Shown here one piece after another: positions 1-8,367 of a DNA stretch of 64,000 bases. Below the pieces are notes generated by a model. That model searched no databases. It was not told the DNA's origin and was given only the letters and a program-made list of their open reading frames with translations. A program made the translations under genes and the position numbers. How positions within the stretch are numbered: the stretch's first letter is position 1; every line of letters begins with the position of its first letter. Source of the stretch: Lentzea guizhouensis (lineage in GTDB: Bacteria > Actinomycetota > Actinomycetes > Mycobacteriales > Pseudonocardiaceae); NCBI RefSeq assembly GCF_001701025.1, contig NZ_CP016793.1, positions 7,564,001 to 7,628,000 of the forward strand, in the 5' to 3' direction.

Positions 1-2427
1 GCCCAGCTGCCCGTCGACCCCCGCCTCGGCCGCATGGTCCTGGAGGCCGACACCACCGGCTGCCTCAAAGAGGTCATGATCATCGCCGCCGCGCTGTCCA
101 TCCAGGACCCCCGCGAACGGCCCGCCGACCAGCAGGACGCCGCCACGCAGCAGCACGCCAGGTTCGTCGACAAGGAATCCGACTTCGTCACGTTCCTCAC
201 CCTGTGGCAGTACCTCAAGGACAAGCAGAAAGAGCTCAGCGGCAACCAGTTCCGCAAGCTCTGCAAGGCCGAGTTCCTCAACTACCTGCGCGTGCGCGAG
301 TGGCAGGACATCTACCTGCAGCTGCGCCAGGTCGCCAAGCAGATCGGCATGACCCTCAACGACACCCCCGGCGACCCGCGCAACATCCACATCGCGCTGC
401 TCTCCGGGCTGCTCAGCCACATCGGCGTCAAAGACGTCCTCAAAAAGCAGGCCCCGAACGAGAAACGCCGGCCGCTGACCGAGTTCCTCGGCGCCCGCAA
501 CGCCAAGTTCGCGATCTTCCCCGGCAGCGCGCTGGCGAAGAAACCACCGCAATGGGTGATGGCCGCCGAGCTCGTCGAGACCAGCCGCCTGTGGGGCCGC
601 ATCGTCGCCAAGATCGAACCCGAGTGGGCCGAACGCCTCGGCGAGCACGTCGTCAAACGCCAGTACTCCGAACCGCACTGGGAGACCAAACGCGGCAGCG
701 TCGTCGCCCTGGAGAAGGTCACCCTCTACGGTGTGCCGATCGTCGCCGGCCGCAAGGTCAACTACGGCCGCATCGACCCCGGGCTGTCGCGTGAGCTGTT
801 CCTGCGCCACGCACTCGTACAGGGGGAGTGGACCACCCACCACCGGTTCTTCCACACCAACCGCGCCCTGCTGGAGGAGGTCGGGGAGCTCGAGAACCGG
901 GCGCGGCGCCGCGACATCGTCGTCGACGAGGAAACCCTCTACGACTTCTACGACAAACGCGTCGGCCAGGACGTGGTCTCCGCGCGGCACTTCGACACCT
1001 GGTGGAAGAAGCAGAAGGACAAGAACCTCCTCACCTTCACCAAGGACATGCTGGTCAACGACCGCGCCGACGTCCGCCCCGAGGCCTACCCCGACCAGTG
1101 GCGCCAGGGCGAGCTGACCCTGCCGCTGAGCTACCACTTCGAACCCGGCACGAAGAACGACGGTGTTACCGTCCAGCTGCCGCTCCCGGCGCTCACCACC
1201 CTGGACGACGACGCGTTCTCCTGGCAGATCCCCGGCCTGCGCCACGACCTCGTCGTCGCCCTCATCCGGTCACTGCCCAAGCAGATCCGCCGCAACTTCG
1301 TGCCCGTCCCCGACGTCGCCACCGCCGTCCTCGCCCGCATCAACCCCGCCGACACGAGCCTGCTCGCCGGGGTCGAACGCGAGCTCAAAGCCCTCACCGG
1401 CGTCACCGTGCACCGCGAGGACTGGCAGCTCGACGCCGTCCCCGACCACCTCAAGCTCACCTTCCAGGTCGTCGACGAGAACAACCGCACCCTCGCCGAG
1501 GGCAAGGACATCGCCGCGCTCAAGACCCAGCTGCGCGACGAGGTCCGCGAGTCGCTGTCCCAAGCCGCCGGGCACCTCGAACGCACCGGGCTGACCACCT
1601 GGGACTTCGACACCCTGCCCCGCACCATCGAGCAGCGGCAGTCCGGCATCACCGTCACCGCCTACCCGTCGCTGCTCGACCGCGGCGACACCGTGGCGAT
1701 CAAGGTCCTCGACACCCCCGGCCGGCAGGCCCACGCGCACCGCCGCGGTGTGCGCAGGTTGTTGCTGCTCAACCTGAACTCACCGGTCAAGCACCTGCAA
1801 CGCCACCTCGACAACGCCTCCAAGCTCGCCCTGACCCGCAACCCGCACGGTGGGGTGGCGAACCTGCTCGCCGACTGCATCACGGCCGCGGTCGACCGGC
1901 TCATGGGCGAACCCGCGTGGGACCAGAAGTCGTTCGCCGCCCAGCTCAAGAAGGTCCAGGCCGCGCTCAACGACACCACCTGGGTGACCGTGCAGGAGGT
2001 CCGCAAGGTCCTCGAAGCCGCTCACGAGGCCGAGCTCACGCTCACCTCCCTCAAGGGCGCCCCCGACTCGGTCAACGACATCCGCGGCCAGCTCGACTCG
2101 CTGGTGTACAAGGGGTTCGTCACCCACACCGGCTACGACCGGCTGCCGGACCTGGTCCGCTACCTCAAGGGCATCTCCCGGCGCATCGAGAAGCTGCCCG
2201 AGAACCCGCGCCGCGACCTCGAGTGGACTCACCAGGTCCACCAGGTCCACGCCGAGTACCGCGACCTGCGCGCCCAGATCCCGGCCGACGAACCCGCGCC
2301 CGAGCTCGACGAGATCCGCTGGATGATCGAGGAACTGCGGCTGTCCTACTTCGCCCAGACCATCGGCACCCGCTACACCGTCAGCGACAAACGCATCTAC
2401 AAGGCACTCGACGCCGTCCCCCTGTGA
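1..2427 (+). CDS. hrpA: ATP-dependent RNA helicase HrpA-type, C-terminal part (5' end outside window)
   Basis: The frame is open from base 1, so the start codon lies upstream; about 808 residues are visible. The first residues carry the LPVDPRLGRM segment that follows the helicase core in the HrpA/DEAH family, and the rest is the long DUF3418-type C-terminal region found in bacterial HrpA. Full-length HrpA is about 1,300 residues, so roughly the first 490, including Walker A, DEAH and the other helicase motifs, are missing from this window. HrpA is a cytoplasmic 3'-5' RNA helicase; in E. coli it is linked to mRNA processing and rescue of stalled ribosomes. The next supported gene is convergent, so this gene probably ends its transcript. 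Family assignment is firm; the role in this organism is inferred. Confidence 0.93.
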   Translation, partial: AQLPVDPRLGRMVLEADTTGCLKEVMIIAAALSIQDPRERPADQQDAATQQHARFVDKESDFVTFLTLWQYLKDKQKELSGNQFRKLCKAEFLNYLRVREWQDIYLQLRQVAKQIGMTLNDTPGDPRNIHIALLSGLLSHIGVKDVLKKQAPNEKRRPLTEFLGARNAKFAIFPGSALAKKPPQWVMAAELVETSRLWGRIVAKIEPEWAERLGEHVVKRQYSEPHWETKRGSVVALEKVTLYGVPIVAGRKVNYGRIDPGLSRELFLRHALVQGEWTTHHRFFHTNRALLEEVGELENRARRRDIVVDEETLYDFYDKRVGQDVVSARHFDTWWKKQKDKNLLTFTKDMLVNDRADVRPEAYPDQWRQGELTLPLSYHFEPGTKNDGVTVQLPLPALTTLDDDAFSWQIPGLRHDLVVALIRSLPKQIRRNFVPVPDVATAVLARINPADTSLLAGVERELKALTGVTVHREDWQLDAVPDHLKLTFQVVDENNRTLAEGKDIAALKTQLRDEVRESLSQAAGHLERTGLTTWDFDTLPRTIEQRQSGITVTAYPSLLDRGDTVAIKVLDTPGRQAHAHRRGVRRLLLLNLNSPVKHLQRHLDNASKLALTRNPHGGVANLLADCITAAVDRLMGEPAWDQKSFAAQLKKVQAALNDTTWVTVQEVRKVLEAAHEAELTLTSLKGAPDSVNDIRGQLDSLVYKGFVTHTGYDRLPDLVRYLKGISRRIEKLPENPRRDLEWTHQVHQVHAEYRDLRAQIPADEPAPELDEIRWMIEELRLSYFAQTIGTRYTVSDKRIYKALDAVPL

Positions 2428-2449
2428 CCCGCGGCGGCTACCGTGACAC

Positions 2450-2641
2450 ATGCACTTGGCCGGCAACACGGTTTCGGCGCCGACTGGGACGGTGGTGGAC
2501 CCACGTCCTGGGCGGCGGGCGGACCGCGGGCGGAGCCGAACACGGCCTCGCCCGCTGGCCCCTGACGACGCCAGGAGGACCTTCGGCGCGGTGCTGCAGG
2601 AACTCCTCGCCGACCTCGAGCGCGAGCTCGAAGGCATCTAA
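2450..2641 (+). CDS. Possible small protein of unknown function (63 aa)
   Basis: A short reading frame follows the helicase stop by 22 bases and its TAA overlaps the stop of the convergent ABC ATPase gene. The last 20 or so residues (FGAVLQELLADLERELEGI) look like a genuine amphipathic helix, while the N-terminal two thirds are Arg/Pro-rich and look like off-frame GC-rich sequence. A GTG at 2443 in another frame gives a Gly/Trp-rich peptide that ends before this helix, so a small gene with a lost base is possible. No family was recognised and no clear ribosome-binding site is present. Low confidence. Confidence 0.25.
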   Translation: MHLAGNTVSAPTGTVVDPRPGRRADRGRSRTRPRPLAPDDARRTFGAVLQELLADLERELEGI

Positions 2642-3444
2642 CCCGGCGGCTCCCCAGCAGGCGGCTCCCCGGCAGGCGGCCCCTCGGCGGGAGGCTCCAG
2701 GGCGCCGGTCATGATCGCCACCGCGTCCGACATCGACACCTCCCGCGGGTCCACCACCGCGCGGCGCCGGCCGAGGCGCTGGATGTGGATGCGGTCGGCC
2801 ACCTCGAACACGTGCGGCATGTTGTGGCTGATCAGGATCACCGGCAGCCCCCGCTCCCGCACCTGCAGGATGAGATCCAGCACCGCGCGTGACTCCCGCA
2901 CACCCAGCGCCGCCGTCGGCTCGTCCATGATCACCACCCGGCTGCCGAACGCCGCCGCCCGCGCCACCGCCACCGCCTGGCGCTGACCACCCGACAGGGT
3001 CTCCACCGCCTGACCGGGGTTCTGGATCGTCATGATCCCCAGCGCGTCGAGCTGCCGGCGCGCCTCCTCCCGCATCCCCGCCCGGTCCAGCATGCGGAAC
3101 ACCGACCCCAGCACCCCCGGCCGGCGGCGTTCGCGGCCCAGGAACAGGTTCGCCGCGATGTCGAGCGACGGGGCCACCGCCAGCGACTGGTGCACCGTCT
3201 CGATCCCCGCCCGCCGCGCGTCCAGGGGAGTGGAGAACGACACCGGCCGCCCGTCGACCGCGATCGTGCCCTCGTCCGGCACCACCGCCCCCGACAACGC
3301 CTTGATCAGCGTCGACTTCCCCGCACCGTTGTCACCGATCACCGCGAGGATCTCACCGGGCAGCAGCTCCAGGTCCGCACCCGCCAGCGCCGTCACCTTC
3401 CCGTAGCGCTTCACCAGCCCGCAGGCCGCGAGCACCGGGGTCAT
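2638..3444 (-). CDS. Sugar ABC transporter, single-domain ATP-binding protein
   Basis: A 268-residue cytoplasmic ATPase of the ribose/xylose/fructose (CUT2) class. It shows Walker A GDNGAGKST at about residues 37-45, the signature LSGGQRQ near 140, Walker B VVIMDEPT, and the H-loop histidine in LISHN. CUT2 ATPases are usually double-domain (about 500 aa, RbsA). This one has a single nucleotide-binding domain as in fructose-type FrcA, so it would have to act as a homodimer. The C-terminus is a Pro/Gly/Glu tail with PPAGE repeats. The ATG at 3444 overlaps the permease TGA (ATGA), so translation is coupled. It is the last gene of the binding protein-permease-ATPase operon. The sugar cannot be read from the sequence. 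Confidence 0.92.
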   Translation of the reverse strand: MTPVLAACGLVKRYGKVTALAGADLELLPGEILAVIGDNGAGKSTLIKALSGAVVPDEGTIAVDGRPVSFSTPLDARRAGIETVHQSLAVAPSLDIAANLFLGRERRRPGVLGSVFRMLDRAGMREEARRQLDALGIMTIQNPGQAVETLSGGQRQAVAVARAAAFGSRVVIMDEPTAALGVRESRAVLDLILQVRERGLPVILISHNMPHVFEVADRIHIQRLGRRRAVVDPREVSMSDAVAIMTGALEPPAEGPPAGEPPAGEPPG

Positions 3445-4442
3445 GGCTTGACCTTCCTGATCCACTGGTCCAGCGACACCGCCACGATGATCAGCACCCC
3501 CACCGCCAGCGTCTGCCACAGCACGTCCACCCCCGCCAGCGCCAGGCCGTTGCGGAACACCCCGACGATCAACGCCCCGATCAACGACCCCACGATCGCC
3601 CCGCGGCCGCCGAACAGCGACGTCCCGCCGATCACCACCGCCGTGATCGAGTCCAGGTTGTCGGTCTGCCCCGCCTGCGGGCTCGCCGACGCGATCCGGC
3701 CGATCAACGTCCACGCCGCCAGCGCGTACACCAGCCCCGCCACCGCGTACACGCTCAGCAGCACCCGCGTCGTGCGGATACCCGACAGGCGTGCGGCTTC
3801 GGCGTCGTCACCCGTGGCGTAGACGTGCCGGCCCCACCCGGTGTTCTTCAGCACGAACGCCATCGCCGCCACCAGCACGACCATCATGACCGACCCGTAG
3901 GTGATCCGCGTGCCCCCGACGGTGAACGTCTGCCCCGTCCACAGCAGCAGGTCCGGCATGTCCGTGCCCCGGATCGTCGCACTGCCCGAGTACCACAGGT
4001 TCAGCGCGAAGAACACGTTGAGCGTGCCCAGCGTGACGATGAACGGCGGCAGCTTCAGCCGCGTCACCAACAACCCGTTGAGCAGCCCGCACAGCGTGCC
4101 CACCGCGAACCCCAGCAGCAACGCCGGCAACCCCGGCAACCCGGTCTGCGTCGCCACCTTCGCCATCACGATCGACGTCAGCACCATCACCGCGCCGCAC
4201 GACAGGTCGATCCCCGCCGTCAGGATCACGATCGTCTGACCCACCGCGAGCGTGCCCACCACCGCGACCTGCTGCAGGATCAGCGAGATGTTGCCCGGTG
4301 TGAGGAACCGGTCCGACAACACCGCGAACACCACCACCGCCAGCAGCAGCACCACCGCCGGCCCGATCGTCGCCTGCGCGTGCAACAAGTGCTGCACCCG
4401 CGCCAGCAACGACCGGCCGGGCTGCTGCTCCACCACCGCCAC
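3441..4442 (-). CDS. Sugar ABC transporter permease (ribose/fructose class)
   Basis: A 333-residue polytopic membrane protein of the BPD_transp_2 family (RbsC/FrcC-like). Eight to ten hydrophobic helices can be traced between about residues 27 and 325, and the family segment GIDLSCGAVM is present, as is the cytoplasmic loop motif GRHVYATGDDAEAARLSGI that contacts the ATPase. It forms the transmembrane channel for the sugar delivered by the binding protein encoded just upstream. The GTG start at 4442 is 3 bases after the binding-protein stop, and the 3' end overlaps the ATPase start by 4 bases, so the three proteins are translated as one operon. Expression probably follows the LacI operators upstream of the first gene. 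Confidence 0.93.
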   Translation of the reverse strand: MAVVEQQPGRSLLARVQHLLHAQATIGPAVVLLLAVVVFAVLSDRFLTPGNISLILQQVAVVGTLAVGQTIVILTAGIDLSCGAVMVLTSIVMAKVATQTGLPGLPALLLGFAVGTLCGLLNGLLVTRLKLPPFIVTLGTLNVFFALNLWYSGSATIRGTDMPDLLLWTGQTFTVGGTRITYGSVMMVVLVAAMAFVLKNTGWGRHVYATGDDAEAARLSGIRTTRVLLSVYAVAGLVYALAAWTLIGRIASASPQAGQTDNLDSITAVVIGGTSLFGGRGAIVGSLIGALIVGVFRNGLALAGVDVLWQTLAVGVLIIVAVSLDQWIRKVKP

Positions 4443-4445
4443 GGC

Positions 4446-5459
4446 TCAGCCCCAGCAGTTCTGCAGGCCCCACGCCGAGTCCTTCGACTCGACGCCGTCG
4501 GCCGGCTGGTCGGTGACGAGGGTGACGCCGGTGTCGGTGTCGGACGGCTTCGACCCGTCCTTCGCGAACTTCGCCACCGCCTCCACCCCCAGCTGCGCCA
4601 TCTTCAGCGGGTACTGCTGCGAGGTCGCCCCGATCACCCCGGCCTTCACGTTCTCCACCCCCGGACAGCCGCCGTCGACCGACACGATCACCACGTCGCG
4701 CTCCTTGCCGGCCGCCTTCAACGCCTCATACGCGCCCGCCGCGGCCGGTTCGTTGATCGTGTACACGAGGTTGATGTTTGGGTCGCGCTGCAGCAGGTTC
4801 TCCATCGCCGTGCGCCCACCGGCCGGATCACCGTTGGTGACGTCGTGGCCCACGATCCGCGGATCGGCCTCGTCGCCGATGCGGTTGCGGTCCTTCACGT
4901 CGACGCCGAAACCCTCCAGGAAACCCTGGTCGCGCTGCACGTCCACCGACACCTGGTTCGGGTTCAGGTCCAGCAACGCGATCCGGGCCTGCGTGCCCTC
5001 CTTCGCGAACCTCGCCTTCGCCCACTGCCCGATCAGCAACCCGGCCCGGTAGTTGTCCGTCGCGAACGTCGCATCCGCCGCGCTCGCCGGCTCCAGCTGC
5101 GTGTCCAGCGCGATCACCAGCAACCCCGCCGCCCGCGCCTTGTCCACCGACGGCACGATCGCCTTCGAGTCGCTCGGCGTGATCAGGATGCCCTTCGCAC
5201 CCGAGGCGATCAGGTTCTCGACCGCGTCCACCTGCGCCTGGTTGTCACCGTCCTGCTTGCCCGCGAACGACTGCACCGTCGCCCCCTGCGACGACGCCGC
5301 CTGCTGCGCGCCCTCCTTCATCTTCACGAAGAACGGGTTGGTGTCGGTCTTCGTGACCAGGCCGACCAGCGTGCCGCCACCACCCGGCGAACCACCACCA
5401 CCGCACGCCGTGACCAGCGTGAGCAACGCCGCTGCGGTGACCCCGACGGTTCTGCGCAT
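4446..5459 (-). CDS. Sugar ABC transporter substrate-binding lipoprotein
   Basis: A 337-residue periplasmic-binding-protein type 1 (Peripla_BP_4) lipoprotein. The N-terminus has Arg residues, a hydrophobic stretch and a lipobox VTAC, giving a lipidated Cys followed by a Gly/Ser/Pro linker. The mature part carries typical ribose-binding-protein elements such as [17 protein letters not shown] and GILITPSDS. The ATG at 5459 is preferred over an upstream in-frame TTG because GGGAG lies 6 bases before it. It captures the sugar outside the membrane for the permease and ATPase encoded downstream. The promoter region contains a 14-bp palindrome, consistent with repression by the divergent LacI protein. 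Confidence 0.92.
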   Translation of the reverse strand: MRRTVGVTAAALLTLVTACGGGGSPGGGGTLVGLVTKTDTNPFFVKMKEGAQQAASSQGATVQSFAGKQDGDNQAQVDAVENLIASGAKGILITPSDSKAIVPSVDKARAAGLLVIALDTQLEPASAADATFATDNYRAGLLIGQWAKARFAKEGTQARIALLDLNPNQVSVDVQRDQGFLEGFGVDVKDRNRIGDEADPRIVGHDVTNGDPAGGRTAMENLLQRDPNINLVYTINEPAAAGAYEALKAAGKERDVVIVSVDGGCPGVENVKAGVIGATSQQYPLKMAQLGVEAVAKFAKDGSKPSDTDTGVTLVTDQPADGVESKDSAWGLQNCWG

Positions 5460-5471
5460 GACAACTCCCAA

Positions 5472-5485
5472 CGTCAACGTTGACG
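5472..5485. promoter_or_regulatory. LacI-type operator 1 (perfect 14-bp palindrome)
   Basis: CGTCAACGTTGACG is a perfect palindrome with the central CG typical of LacI-family operators. It lies 13 bases upstream of the binding-protein ATG, where bound repressor would block transcription of the transporter operon. Confidence 0.75.
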
Positions 5486-5512
5486 CATCTGAGCGACTAA
5501 CCGGGTATACCG

Positions 5513-5532
5513 TTGCGTCATCGTTGACGCAA
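5513..5532. promoter_or_regulatory. LacI-type operator 2 (8-bp inverted arms)
   Basis: TTGCGTCA and TGACGCAA arms flank TCGT. The arms repeat the half-site of the palindrome 28 bp away (GCGTCA/TGACGC). The site lies 20 bases upstream of the LacI-family gene, so autoregulation and looping between the two sites are plausible. Confidence 0.75.
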
Positions 5533-5551
5533 GAGTCGAGGGGAGCGGGAC

Positions 5552-6592
5552 ATGCCCGACCGTGGCGAGGGCGGTGGGAGACGCGAACCCACCATGCGCG
5601 ATGTCGCCGCGCTGGCGAAGGTCAGCGTCAAGACCGTCTCCCGCGTCGTCAACGACCTGCCCGGCGCCGGCACCGAGGTCGCCGACCGCGTCCGCGCCGC
5701 CGCCCGCACACTCGGGTACCGCCCCGACCTCACCGCCAGCAGCCTGCGCCGCGCCGACCGCCGCAGCGCCACCATCGGCGTGCTGTTCGAGGACCTCTCC
5801 AACCCCTTCGACGCCGCCCTGCTGCGCGCCGTCGAGGACCGCGCCCGCCAGGGCGGCGTCCTCGTGCTCGCCGGCAGCAGCGAGGACGACCACACCCTGC
5901 AACGCGAGCTGCTGCTGTCCCTGGCCGCCCGCCGCGTCGACGGCGTCGTCGTCATGGCCGCCGGCGGCCACCAGGACGCCCTGCAGGCCGAACGCGAACG
6001 CGGCACCCCGATGGTCCTGGTCGACCGGCCACCCACCTTCGGCGGCACCGACTGCGTCACCACCACCAACCGCGACAGCTCCCGCGACGCCGTCACCCGC
6101 CTCGCCGCGCTCGGGCACCGCGACATCGCGTTCCTCGGCGACCGCCGCACCCTGTGGACCAGCCAGGAGCGCTACACCGGCTACCTCGAAGGCCTCGCCC
6201 GGACCGGACTCACCTTGCGCGAGGAGCTCGTGCACGCCGACCTGCACGGCGCCGACCTCGCCGAGACCGCAACGGCAGCGTTGCTCGGGCTCGGACGTCC
6301 GCCCACCGCGTTGTTCACCGCCCAGAACCTCATCACCGTCGGCGCCATGCGCGTGTTGCGCGCGCACGGGCTGCAGCACCGCGTGGCGCTCATCGGGTTC
6401 GACGACTTCCCCCTGGCCGACATGCTCGACCCCGGTGTCACCGTCGTCCGCCAGGACGTCCCCGGTCTCGGCCGCAAAGCCGCCGAGCTCGTCTTCGCCC
6501 GCATCGACGGCGACACCTCACCACCCGTGCACGCCGTCGTCCCCGCCGCACTCGTGCCCCGCGGCTCAGGCGAGATCGCGCCGCCGGCCTAG
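5552..6592 (+). CDS. LacI-family transcriptional repressor
   Basis: A 346-residue regulator. Residues about 14-40 hold the LacI helix-turn-helix ([19 protein letters not shown]) followed by the hinge helix region, and residues about 70-340 form the periplasmic-binding-protein-like sugar sensor ([34 protein letters not shown]). The AGGGGAGCGGGAC leader gives a good ribosome-binding site for the ATG at 5552. It is divergent from the sugar ABC operon with two matching palindromes between them, so it most likely represses that operon until the imported sugar, or a derivative, binds. Its stop overlaps the convergent HxlR gene by 3 bases. Confidence 0.93.
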   Translation: MPDRGEGGGRREPTMRDVAALAKVSVKTVSRVVNDLPGAGTEVADRVRAAARTLGYRPDLTASSLRRADRRSATIGVLFEDLSNPFDAALLRAVEDRARQGGVLVLAGSSEDDHTLQRELLLSLAARRVDGVVVMAAGGHQDALQAERERGTPMVLVDRPPTFGGTDCVTTTNRDSSRDAVTRLAALGHRDIAFLGDRRTLWTSQERYTGYLEGLARTGLTLREELVHADLHGADLAETATAALLGLGRPPTALFTAQNLITVGAMRVLRAHGLQHRVALIGFDDFPLADMLDPGVTVVRQDVPGLGRKAAELVFARIDGDTSPPVHAVVPAALVPRGSGEIAPPA

Positions 6593-6966
6593 CTCGTGGA
6601 CTTCAGCAGCGCCTCACCCGTGCGGTAGAGCTCGACCAGCAACGGCCGCAGCGCGAGCCCGGCGCCGGTCAGGGCGTACGCGGTGCGCGCCGGGAAACCG
6701 GGGGAGCGGTCCCGGCGCACCAGCCCCTGCGCCACCAGCCCGTCCAGGCGTTCGGTCAGCACCTTCGCGCTGAGCTGCGGCAACCCCGCCCGCAGCGCGG
6801 AGAACGACCGCGGCCCGCCCATCAGGTCCCGCAGCACCAGCGTCGCCCACCGGCCGCTGATCGCCGCCAGCGCCACCTCCACCGGGCAGTTTGCCGACGG
6901 AGCCACGGTCCGGCCGCTGTCCGAGGGCACCAGTTCGTCGTCCCAGGTCACCGTTTGGTGACCCAC
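6589..6966 (-). CDS. HxlR-family winged-helix transcriptional regulator
   Basis: About 125 residues with the HxlR signature: CPVEVALAAISGRWATLVLRDLMGGPRSFSALRAGLP, then KVLTERLDGLVAQGLV and a C-terminal dimer helix. GTG codons at 6966 or 6951 are both possible; the longer one is given. HxlR proteins are dimeric DNA-binding regulators, often sensing electrophiles or redox state and controlling the neighbouring enzyme gene. A SnoaL-like gene starts 24 bases away in the opposite direction, so the short shared region probably holds both promoters and the operator. Confidence 0.87.
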   Translation of the reverse strand: MGHQTVTWDDELVPSDSGRTVAPSANCPVEVALAAISGRWATLVLRDLMGGPRSFSALRAGLPQLSAKVLTERLDGLVAQGLVRRDRSPGFPARTAYALTGAGLALRPLLVELYRTGEALLKSTS

Positions 6967-6990
6967 GTCGGCGTCCGCAACGCTGGCGGC

Positions 6991-7362
6991 ATGAGCATCC
7001 ACCCCGCCAGTGTCGCCCACGCGTTCGCCGCCGCGTTCAACTCCCGCGACGCCGACGCCGTCGACGCGGTCTACGAACCCGGCGGCCTGTTCGTCCCCCG
7101 GCCCGGTCACACCGTCACCGGACCCGACCGGCGTGCCGCCAACCAGGAGTTCCTCGACACCGGGTTGCCGATCACGGTCACGCCCCGGCACGTCTACGCG
7201 CACGACGGCGTCGCGTTGCTGATCGTGGACTGGGCCATCGGCGAGATCACCGGCACCGCCACCGACGTCGCGCGTCTCGGCGCGGACGGGCGGTGGCGGT
7301 ACGTGATCGACAACCCGTTCGGCACCAGGGACGCGCCGAAGCCGGTCAAAGCCATTCGCTGA
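6991..7362 (+). CDS. SnoaL/NTF2-like fold small protein
   Basis: A 123-residue protein that fits the NTF2-like (SnoaL_2/DUF4440) fold: an N-terminal helix HPASVAHAFAAAFNSRDADAV, followed by alternating beta strands with AVYEPGGLFVPRPG, VTGPDRRAANQEFL and YAHDGVALLIVDW. Members are small cone-shaped barrels that act as isomerases, cyclases or ligand binders; no catalytic residue can be assigned here. It is divergent from the HxlR regulator and is its likeliest target. The ATG at 6991 has only a weak upstream Shine-Dalgarno sequence. Confidence 0.8.
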   Translation: MSIHPASVAHAFAAAFNSRDADAVDAVYEPGGLFVPRPGHTVTGPDRRAANQEFLDTGLPITVTPRHVYAHDGVALLIVDWAIGEITGTATDVARLGADGRWRYVIDNPFGTRDAPKPVKAIR

Positions 7363-7370
7363 TCATCGCG

Positions 7371-8288
7371 TCACCTGCTCTCCCCGGTGGCGGTGAGTGC
7401 TCGAGCGCGGGTGATCACGGGGCGGTATCCCAGCTCCGCCACCGCTTTGCGCGTGTCCAAGGTGCACTGTTGTGAGAAGAACCAGAGCAAGGGCACCGGT
7501 ACCCGTTCCAGTGCTGTGGGGAGGTCGAGGTCCGGCACCGACGGCTTCACGCCGTGGAGCCGGAACTGCGTCTCGAGGAACGACCTCAGTTCCACCGGCT
7601 CGCGGTCGGTGACGAAGTACGCCTCGCCGGGCCGGCCGCGCAGCCAGCCGAGGACCAGTCCTTCCACGGCGTTGTCGACGTAGGTCACGTCGGTGAGCAC
7701 CCTGCTGCCCTCGATCCAGGCGAACCCGCCCTCCTGCGCCGCCTGGACGATCGCGCCGATCAGACTGCTGTGCGGTCCCCACACGAACCGGGGACGGATG
7801 ATGACGGTGCTGAGCCGGTCGTCCGAGGCCTCCGCGACGAGCTGCTCGGCCTGCGCCTTGGTGGCGGAGTAGGCCGCGGGCGAGTCCGGGCGCAGCGGAG
7901 CGGTCTCGTCCGCGTCGACCAGGGGGTCGCCGGCCAGCAACGCGGCCTCCGATCCACAGTGGACGAACCGACCGGCGTGCACGCGGCGCGCGCCTTCGAG
8001 AGCGGCCGCGGTGCCGTCCACCGTCACGAGCCGGTGCTGCTGCGGGCTCGCCGTGAGGTCGGTCTCCGCGGCGAGGTGGAAGACCACGTCGTAGGTGTCG
8101 CCGGGACGAGCCCACGTGCCGGGGTCGAGCAGGTCTCCCCGGACGGCGGTGGCGCCCGCGCTCTCGACGACGCGCGCAGCGGCGTCGCTGCGCGCCAGGG
8201 CGGACACCGCGTGGCCGTCCGCGACCAGGCGGCGGATCAGGGCGGTGCCGATGAAGCCGGAGCCGCCGGTGACGAATGCTGAAGTCAT
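7371..8288 (-). CDS. NAD(P)-dependent epimerase/dehydratase (extended SDR)
   Basis: A 305-residue extended short-chain dehydrogenase. The N-terminal Rossmann motif is TGGSGFIG (residues about 7-14), HLAAETD matches the NAD-binding strand, and the active-site Tyr-x3-Lys is YSATK with Ser in VHCGSEA. The C-terminus (VPVPLLWFFSQQCTLDTRKAVAELGYRP) is typical of 3-beta-hydroxysteroid-dehydrogenase or dihydroflavonol-reductase-like proteins. The substrate is unknown. It is divergent from a LysR gene with 79 bases between the starts, the classic arrangement for a LysR regulator and its target. Confidence 0.9.
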   Translation of the reverse strand: MTSAFVTGGSGFIGTALIRRLVADGHAVSALARSDAAARVVESAGATAVRGDLLDPGTWARPGDTYDVVFHLAAETDLTASPQQHRLVTVDGTAAALEGARRVHAGRFVHCGSEAALLAGDPLVDADETAPLRPDSPAAYSATKAQAEQLVAEASDDRLSTVIIRPRFVWGPHSSLIGAIVQAAQEGGFAWIEGSRVLTDVTYVDNAVEGLVLGWLRGRPGEAYFVTDREPVELRSFLETQFRLHGVKPSVPDLDLPTALERVPVPLLWFFSQQCTLDTRKAVAELGYRPVITRARALTATGESR

Positions 8289-8367
8289 GTCCGGTCCAAC
8301 GGCGTCACCACGACAACACTTCCCGTCGCACGATCGATATGATCTGGCACGGTGATAAGTTTTGTTT

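Noticed and set aside
828..2714. Long Arg/Pro/His-rich frame overlapping the helicase gene
   Set aside because: Composition typical of an off-frame reading of GC-rich coding DNA; the helicase frame has clear family motifs.
3825..5483. 552-codon plus-strand frame antisense to the sugar transporter genes
   Set aside because: Repetitive Arg/Gln/His composition and no ribosome site; the minus-strand genes have full domain signatures.
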